A stretch of DNA of 64,000 nt from Silanimonas lenta DSM 16282 (lineage in GTDB: Bacteria > Pseudomonadota > Gammaproteobacteria > Xanthomonadales > Xanthomonadaceae). Positions within the stretch are counted from its first letter, which is position 1. The number at the start of each line of letters is the position of its first letter. The DNA is taken from the NCBI RefSeq assembly GCF_000429065.1, contig NZ_KE386845.1, positions 92,781 through 156,780 of the forward strand, given 5' to 3'. The notes under the pieces were generated by a model. It was not told the DNA's origin, made no database searches, and worked only from the letters and a program-made list of their open reading frames with translations. The position numbers were made by a program, and so were the translations under genes. Shown one piece after another: positions 59,871-64,000 of this stretch.

Positions 59871-59878
59871 GCTCCGCC

Positions 59879-60763
59879 ATGGCCGAGAACCCCATCTTCA
59901 GCCTGTTCCTGCCGCTCGCCCTCGGCATCGTGATGATCGGCCTCGGCCTGCACCTCTCGCTGGCCGACTTCCGGCGCGTGGCGCAGGCGCCGAAGGCGGT
60001 GCTGGTGGCGCTGGGCGTGCAGACGGGGCTGCTGCCGCCCGTGGCCTTCGGCTTGGCCTGGGCCTTCGGCCTGCCGCCCGAACTCGGCATCGGCCTCGTG
60101 CTGCTGGCCGCCTCGCCGGGCGGGGTCACCGCCAACCTGTTCTCCCACCTCGCCCGCGGCGACGTGGCCCTGAACATCACCCTCACCGCCATCAACAGCC
60201 TGCTCGCCCTGCTCAGCCTGCCGCTGTGGACGGCGCTGGCGCTGGCCCTGCTGCTGGGCAGCGACCAGGCCGTGCCCCCACCCACCCGCAAGGTGGTGGA
60301 GGTGGGCGTGCTGGTGATCCTGCCGGTGGCGATCGGCATGGGGCTGCGCGCCTGGCGCCCGGCCTTGGCGGCGCGCCTCGACAGGCCGGTGCGCCTTGCC
60401 TCCACCCTGGTGCTGGCCGGGCTGATCGTGGCGGCGGTGGTGATCGAACGCCAGACCCTGGCCACCTATGCCGCGGTGGTGGGCCTCGCCGCCCTGCTGT
60501 TCAACCTCGCCAGCCTGCTCGCCGGCTACGCCGCCGGGCGGGCGATCCGCCTCGGCGTGCCGCAGGCCACGGCCATCGCCTTCGAGATCGGCATCCACAA
60601 CGGCACCCTGGCGATCTTCGTCGCCCTGCACGTGCTCGGCATGGCCGGCGCCGCGGTGGTGCCGGCGATCTATTCGCTGCTGATGTACCTCACCGGCGGG
60701 CTGTTCGCCTGGTGGGTGCTGAAACGCGCCCTGCCGCGCGCCGAAGGCCTCAGATCGGCTTGA
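59879..60763 (+). CDS. Bile acid:sodium symporter (BASS) family transporter
   Basis: 294 residues with about nine to ten membrane helices. The family motifs AASPGGVTANLFSHLARGDVALNITLTAINS and IAFEIGIHNGTLAIFVALHVLG correspond to the crossover region and the sodium sites. The likely substrate is an organic anion; in bacteria members carry pantoate, sulfonates or bile-acid analogues. The C-terminus overlaps the convergent hemJ-like gene by 14 bases. Confidence 0.9.
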   Translation: MAENPIFSLFLPLALGIVMIGLGLHLSLADFRRVAQAPKAVLVALGVQTGLLPPVAFGLAWAFGLPPELGIGLVLLAASPGGVTANLFSHLARGDVALNITLTAINSLLALLSLPLWTALALALLLGSDQAVPPPTRKVVEVGVLVILPVAIGMGLRAWRPALAARLDRPVRLASTLVLAGLIVAAVVIERQTLATYAAVVGLAALLFNLASLLAGYAAGRAIRLGVPQATAIAFEIGIHNGTLAIFVALHVLGMAGAAVVPAIYSLLMYLTGGLFAWWVLKRALPRAEGLRSA

Positions 60764-61232
60764 GGAACACCAGCACGAGGATGCCGAGCAGCAGCAGCAC
60801 CGGCACTTCGTTGAACCAGCGCAGCCAGGTGGCCGAACGCGGGGCGGCGCCCCGGCCGATGGCCTTCACCATGCGCCCGGCCCAGATGAAGTGGCCCAGC
60901 ATCAGCAGCACCAGCAGGAACTTGGCGTGCATCCAGCCGCGACCGGCGGTGACGTGGGGCCAGAGGGCAGGATCGATGAGCCGGCCGAACCACAGCAGCA
61001 GGCCGAACACGAACAGGAAACCGAGCATGACGTGGCCGAAGCGGTAGAGCCGGCGGCCCATCAGCACCAGCCGCGCCTGCACCGGCGGCTGCCCCTCCGC
61101 CTCGGCGATGTTGACGAGGATGCGCGGCAGGTAGAACACCGTCGCCATCCAGCTGATGACGAACAGGGTGTGCAGCAGCTTGGTCCAGAGGTAGGTGTTG
61201 CCGAGATAGAGGTCCATCGTCGCTGAGGCCAT
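60750..61232 (-). CDS. hemJ: HemJ-like protoporphyrinogen oxidase (UPF0093 family)
   Basis: 160 residues with four membrane helices. It has the HemJ pattern: LHTLFVISWMATVFYLPRI with the conserved His, and GRGWMHAKFLLVLLMLGHF with His and Lys. HemJ oxidises protoporphyrinogen IX in bacteria that lack HemG or HemY. ATG at 61217 is an alternative start that drops five residues. I cannot tell from this window whether another HemG/HemY exists. Confidence 0.88.
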   Translation of the reverse strand: MASATMDLYLGNTYLWTKLLHTLFVISWMATVFYLPRILVNIAEAEGQPPVQARLVLMGRRLYRFGHVMLGFLFVFGLLLWFGRLIDPALWPHVTAGRGWMHAKFLLVLLMLGHFIWAGRMVKAIGRGAAPRSATWLRWFNEVPVLLLLGILVLVFLKPI

Positions 61233-61339
61233 CGCACATGCAGGGCCTACAGCATGCCATGCGCGGGCAGCCGGGCCGTCGCGGCGGCGTGGGCGCGCCG
61301 GCAGGTGCAGGCCGGGCCGCGGGCCGCTACCCTCGCGGC

Positions 61340-61786
61340 ATGGACGCCGACACCACCCAGCTCGCCTGCCCGCACTGCCTCACCATCAACCGCGTGCCCG
61401 ATGCCCGCCTGGGCGAAGGCCCGCGCTGCGGCCGCTGCCACCAGCCGCTGTTCACCGGCCAGCCCGTCGCCCTCACCGCGGGGAATGCCGAGGCCTTCCT
61501 GCTGCGCTCCGAGCAGCCGGCGGTGATCGATGCCTGGGCCGGCTGGTGCGGTCCCTGCCGCAGCTTCGCCCCGGTGTTCGCTGCCGCCTGCCAGCGGCTG
61601 GAGCCGCAGTTCCGCTTCCTCAAGCTCGATACCGAGGCCGAGCCGCAGCTCGCCGCGCAGTTCCGCATCCAGAGCCTGCCCACCCTGATCGCCTGGCAGG
61701 GCGGCCACGAGGTGGCGCGCATCAGCGGTGCCCTGCCCTTGCCGCAGTTCATGCAGTGGCTGGCCAAGGCCTACGGGCTGGCCTGA
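61340..61786 (+). CDS. trxC: Thioredoxin 2
   Basis: 148 residues. The N-terminal zinc finger uses C10, C13, C30 and C33; the active site is WCGPC (C70, C73) in a thioredoxin fold. TrxC reduces disulfides and is induced by oxidative stress in other species. A near-perfect 11-bp palindrome follows the gene. An upstream in-frame ATG gives an unlikely N-terminal extension and is not used. Confidence 0.95.
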   Translation: MDADTTQLACPHCLTINRVPDARLGEGPRCGRCHQPLFTGQPVALTAGNAEAFLLRSEQPAVIDAWAGWCGPCRSFAPVFAAACQRLEPQFRFLKLDTEAEPQLAAQFRIQSLPTLIAWQGGHEVARISGALPLPQFMQWLAKAYGLA

Positions 61787-61810
61787 GCCCTCCTCATCCC
61801 CTGCGCTCCG

Positions 61811-61835
61811 GGGCTGCGACCGATGGTCGCAGCCC
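61811..61835. repeat. REP-like palindrome between trxC and regB
   Basis: GGGCTGCGACC-GAT-GGTCGCAGCCC, a perfect 11-bp stem. With no T-run, it resembles the REP/BIME elements of Xanthomonadaceae more than a terminator. I found no second copy in the window. Confidence 0.55.
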
Positions 61836-61869
61836 ACCACTGGCGGGCAACCGTTACCCTGTGCGCCCC

Positions 61870-63111
61870 ATGGCCGGCACCGCGCGCTATTCTGAACTCG
61901 AGGGCAGCCTGCACCTGCTGCGCTGGCTGGCGGTGGGCGGCCAGCTGCTGGCGGTCTGGGCGGCCACGGCCGTGCTCGGGCTGGAGCTCGAACTGCCGGC
62001 CCTGCTGCTCGGCATCTGCGCCCTGGGGCTTGCCAATGCCCTGCTCGGGCTGTGGCGGCTGCGCCGGCCTGGCACCGAAACGGCGCTGCTGCTGGGCCTC
62101 GGGGTCGATCTCGCCGCGCTGACCTGGGCGCTGTACTTCACTGGCGGGGCCATGAACCCTTTCAGCCAGCTCTATCTGGTGCCGGTGGCGCTCACCGCCG
62201 CCGTGCTGCCGGCCTCACGGGTGATCGCCCTCGCCCTCGCTTCCGCCGCGGCCTATGTCTTTCTCGCCCTCGAGGCGCCCGGCCTGCGCTTCCACCACCT
62301 CGGCAGCGCCTTCGACCTGCACATTGCCGGCATGGCGGTGAATTTCGCCCTGGCCCTGCTGCTGTTCTGCGGCTTCGGCCTGCGCCTCGCGGCCCGGCTG
62401 CGGCGGCAGTCGCAGGCCCTGGCCGAGGCCCGGGAGCGCGGCCTGCGCGACGAGGGCCTGCATGCCCTGGCCCTGCAGGCGGCCTCCACCGCCCACGAGG
62501 TGAACACTCCGCTGGCCACCGCCCGGCTGCTGCTCGACGAATGGCGTGCCAGCCCCGGTTCGCCACCGCCGGCGGACGATCTGGAGCTGATGGCCCGACA
62601 GCTCGATTACGCCCGCGATGCGGTGCGCCGCCTGGTGCGCGACAGCCACGAGACGGCACGCCCGCAGGCCCTTGGCGAGGCGGTGCGCGACCTCGCCGGG
62701 CGGCTTGCCCTGCTGCGCCCGGAGACCGGACTCGCCATCCACCTGCCCCCGGTGCTGGCGGCACGCCGGGTGTGCTTCCCCCCGGGTCTGAAGGCCGCCC
62801 TGGGGCATCTGCTCGACAATGCCGCCGACGCCGGGCGGCGCAGCGACAAGACAGACGTGGAGCTCAGCCTGGGCGATGCCGGCACGGCCCTTGCCATCGA
62901 GATCCGCGACCACGGCCCGGGCTTCGTGGCCGTGGGGTCGCAGCCGCCCCCTTCCGGCCCGCCGCAGGGCCTGGGCCTCGGTCTGCAGCTTGCCAATGCC
63001 ACACTGGAAACGCTGGGCGGCCGCCTGGAGCATCGGCCGGCCGAAGGCGGCGGGCTGTGCACCCGGGTCTGCCTGCCCTGGTCTGCCATCGTGGCCGGAG
63101 ACCCGCCATGA
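61870..63111 (+). CDS. regB: RegB/PrrB/ActS-type redox-sensing histidine kinase
   Basis: 413 residues with six membrane helices (about 15-175). Residues 92-98 are GGAMNPF, the RegB quinone-binding GGxxNPF motif. The H box is STAHEVNTPLA with H209, and the ATPase has LDNAADAG, DHGPGF and GLGLGLQLAN. In R. capsulatus RegB, a cysteine after the H box controls kinase activity; the equivalent region here reads QLDYARDAVRRL, with Ala where Cys would be expected. It signals to the response regulator whose ATG overlaps its stop. GTG at 61861 would add three residues. Confidence 0.92.
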   Translation: MAGTARYSELEGSLHLLRWLAVGGQLLAVWAATAVLGLELELPALLLGICALGLANALLGLWRLRRPGTETALLLGLGVDLAALTWALYFTGGAMNPFSQLYLVPVALTAAVLPASRVIALALASAAAYVFLALEAPGLRFHHLGSAFDLHIAGMAVNFALALLLFCGFGLRLAARLRRQSQALAEARERGLRDEGLHALALQAASTAHEVNTPLATARLLLDEWRASPGSPPPADDLELMARQLDYARDAVRRLVRDSHETARPQALGEAVRDLAGRLALLRPETGLAIHLPPVLAARRVCFPPGLKAALGHLLDNAADAGRRSDKTDVELSLGDAGTALAIEIRDHGPGFVAVGSQPPPSGPPQGLGLGLQLANATLETLGGRLEHRPAEGGGLCTRVCLPWSAIVAGDPP

Positions 63112-63644
63112 ACGCCCCCCTGCTGCTCATCGACGATGACGCAGCCTTCGCCACGGTGCTGGCCCGCGCCCTCGGGCGCCGCGGCCATGCCTGCCTGCTC
63201 GCCGCCGATGCCGCCACCGCCCTCGCGCTCGCCCGGCAGCCGCTGTCCGGCATCGTGCTCGACCTCCGGCTCGGCAACGACAATGGCCTTGCGCTCGTCG
63301 AGCCCCTGCGCGCCCTGCAGCCGGAGGCGCCGATCCTGCTGCTCACCGGTTATGCCTCGATCGCCACCGCGGTCGAGGCGATCAAGCGCGGCGCCAGCGA
63401 CTACCGGCCGAAGCCGGTGAGCGCCGACGAGGTGCTGCGTGCCCTGTTCGGCGCCGGCGAGGACGAGGACGGCCCGCCGCTGCCGCCCGAGGCGCCGCTG
63501 CACCCGCGGCGCCTGGAGTGGGAGCACCTGCAGCGCGTGCTGGCCGAGCACGGCGGCAATGTCTCGGCGGCGGCGCGCGCCCTGGGCATGCACCGCCGCA
63601 GCCTGCAGCGCAAGCTGGCGAAGAAACCCCTGCCCGAGCGCTGA
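63108..63644 (+). CDS. regA: RegA/PrrA/ActR-type response regulator
   Basis: 178 residues. The receiver domain has D9-D11, the phospho-acceptor D52, T80 and K102. The DNA-binding Fis-type helix-turn-helix (about 150-174) reads GGNVSAAARALGMHRRSLQRKLAK, nearly that of PrrA. RegA homologues control respiration, CO2 and nitrogen fixation and redox genes. The segment before K102 is RPKP instead of the usual LAKP. Its ATG overlaps regB by ATGA. Confidence 0.93.
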   Translation: MNAPLLLIDDDAAFATVLARALGRRGHACLLAADAATALALARQPLSGIVLDLRLGNDNGLALVEPLRALQPEAPILLLTGYASIATAVEAIKRGASDYRPKPVSADEVLRALFGAGEDEDGPPLPPEAPLHPRRLEWEHLQRVLAEHGGNVSAAARALGMHRRSLQRKLAKKPLPER

Positions 63645-63679
63645 GGCCGCCTGCTCCGGGCCGTCCGGCCCGGCCGGGC

Positions 63680-63685
63680 TAGAAT
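63680..63685 (+). promoter_or_regulatory. Candidate -10 element for parC
   Basis: TAGAAT, 34 bases before the parC ATG. The GC-palindromic stretch upstream gives no clear -35. Confidence 0.4.
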
Positions 63686-63718
63686 CCCAGCCCCGTTCCA
63701 CCGGCCCTGCGCGTTCCG

Positions 63719-64000
63719 ATGACCGACCCCGCCCGCCCCGCCTTCCACGGTTTCGAGCAGATCCCGCTGCACGAGTACGCCGAGCGCGCCTATCTCGACT
63801 ACTCGATGTACGTGGTGCTGGACCGCGCCCTGCCCTTCCTCGGCGACGGGCTGAAGCCGGTGCAGCGGCGGATCATCTATGCCATGAGCGAGCTCGGCCT
63901 GAACGCCGGCGCGAAGCCGAAGAAATCGGCGCGCACCGTGGGCGACGTGATCGGCAAGTACCATCCGCATGGCGATTCGGCCTGCTACGAGGCGCTGGTG
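63719..64000 (+). CDS. parC: DNA topoisomerase IV subunit A, 3' end outside the window
   Basis: 94 residues visible. It reads [30 protein letters not shown]-like sequence typical of ParC rather than GyrA ([20 protein letters not shown]). The quinolone-resistance region [13 protein letters not shown] has the wild-type Ser and Glu (E. coli S80/E84), so no resistance change is seen in this part. The catalytic Tyr is beyond the window. It lies 74 bases after regA. Confidence 0.95.
   Translation, partial: MTDPARPAFHGFEQIPLHEYAERAYLDYSMYVVLDRALPFLGDGLKPVQRRIIYAMSELGLNAGAKPKKSARTVGDVIGKYHPHGDSACYEALV

Overview
The window is core chromosome of a very GC-rich gammaproteobacterium, most likely a member of the Xanthomonadales (Lysobacterales). 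Three things point there. Gene order follows gammaproteobacterial blocks throughout (yafS-like/rnhA/dnaQ facing gloB; tig-clpP-clpX-lon-hupB-tRNA-ppiD; alaS-csrA-tRNA-Ser-tRNA-Arg; rpsP-rimM-trmD-rplS-ffh; rpsT facing murJ-ribF-ileS-lspA-ispH; rplU-rpmA-obgE). lexA sits between pncC and recA. The lexA promoter carries a TTAG-N6-TACTA box, the LexA site described for Xylella and Xanthomonas. No genus can be named. Base composition looks even across the window, and I see no insertion sequence, prophage, CRISPR array or integron.

Layout. 1-1749: 3' part of an autotransporter-like surface protein. 1781-7562: a PP2C phosphatase converging on a Hanks-type kinase that ends a tightly overlapping methyltransferase-rnhA-dnaQ operon, then divergent gloB and fabI. 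7668-17568 (minus): a proteostasis block (csrA, tRNA-Ser, tRNA-Arg, five more tRNAs, tig, clpP, clpX, lon, hupB, tRNA-Val, tRNA-Asp, ppiD). 17737-26160: alaS, recX, recA, lexA, pncC, and mutS facing away (translation fidelity, SOS response and mismatch repair). 26197-31141: hslR, rplS, trmD, rimM, rpsP, ffh and divergent ccsA. 31157-42022: radA, tRNA-Thr, ispH, lspA, ileS, ribF, murJ, divergent rpsT, then obgE, rpmA, rplU. 42283-45536: uvrA overlapping a thioesterase. 45655-61786: a mixed region with a chemoreceptor, a DUF4139 protein, an enoyl-CoA hydratase homologue, a phosphate-binding/OmpA fusion, an amino-acid oxidase, a DUF418 membrane protein, slyD, an NlpC/P60 lipoprotein, a DUF454 protein, a tandem universal stress protein, a RhlE-type helicase, an MDR oxidoreductase, a BASS transporter, a HemJ-like protein and trxC. 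61870-64000: a RegB/RegA-type redox two-component pair, then the start of parC.

How it works together. Most genes serve translation, protein quality control, DNA repair and envelope biogenesis. Regulation that can be read from the sequence includes an SOS box on a probably leaderless lexA, several sigma70-type promoters for tRNA and ribosomal-protein genes, a csrA leader with seven GGA triplets, and a common leader element in front of rplS and rplU. Accessory interest lies in the kinase/phosphatase pair, the substrate-binding/OmpA fusion, a RegB homologue that keeps the quinone motif but seems to lack the redox cysteine, and an FNR/Anr-like palindrome before the universal stress protein gene. 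I found no clearly undescribed multi-gene system; the strongest leads are given as findings. No gene-free stretch exceeds 300 bases; the longest are 42023-42282 (rplU promoter and leader) and 57098-57322 (rhlE leader).
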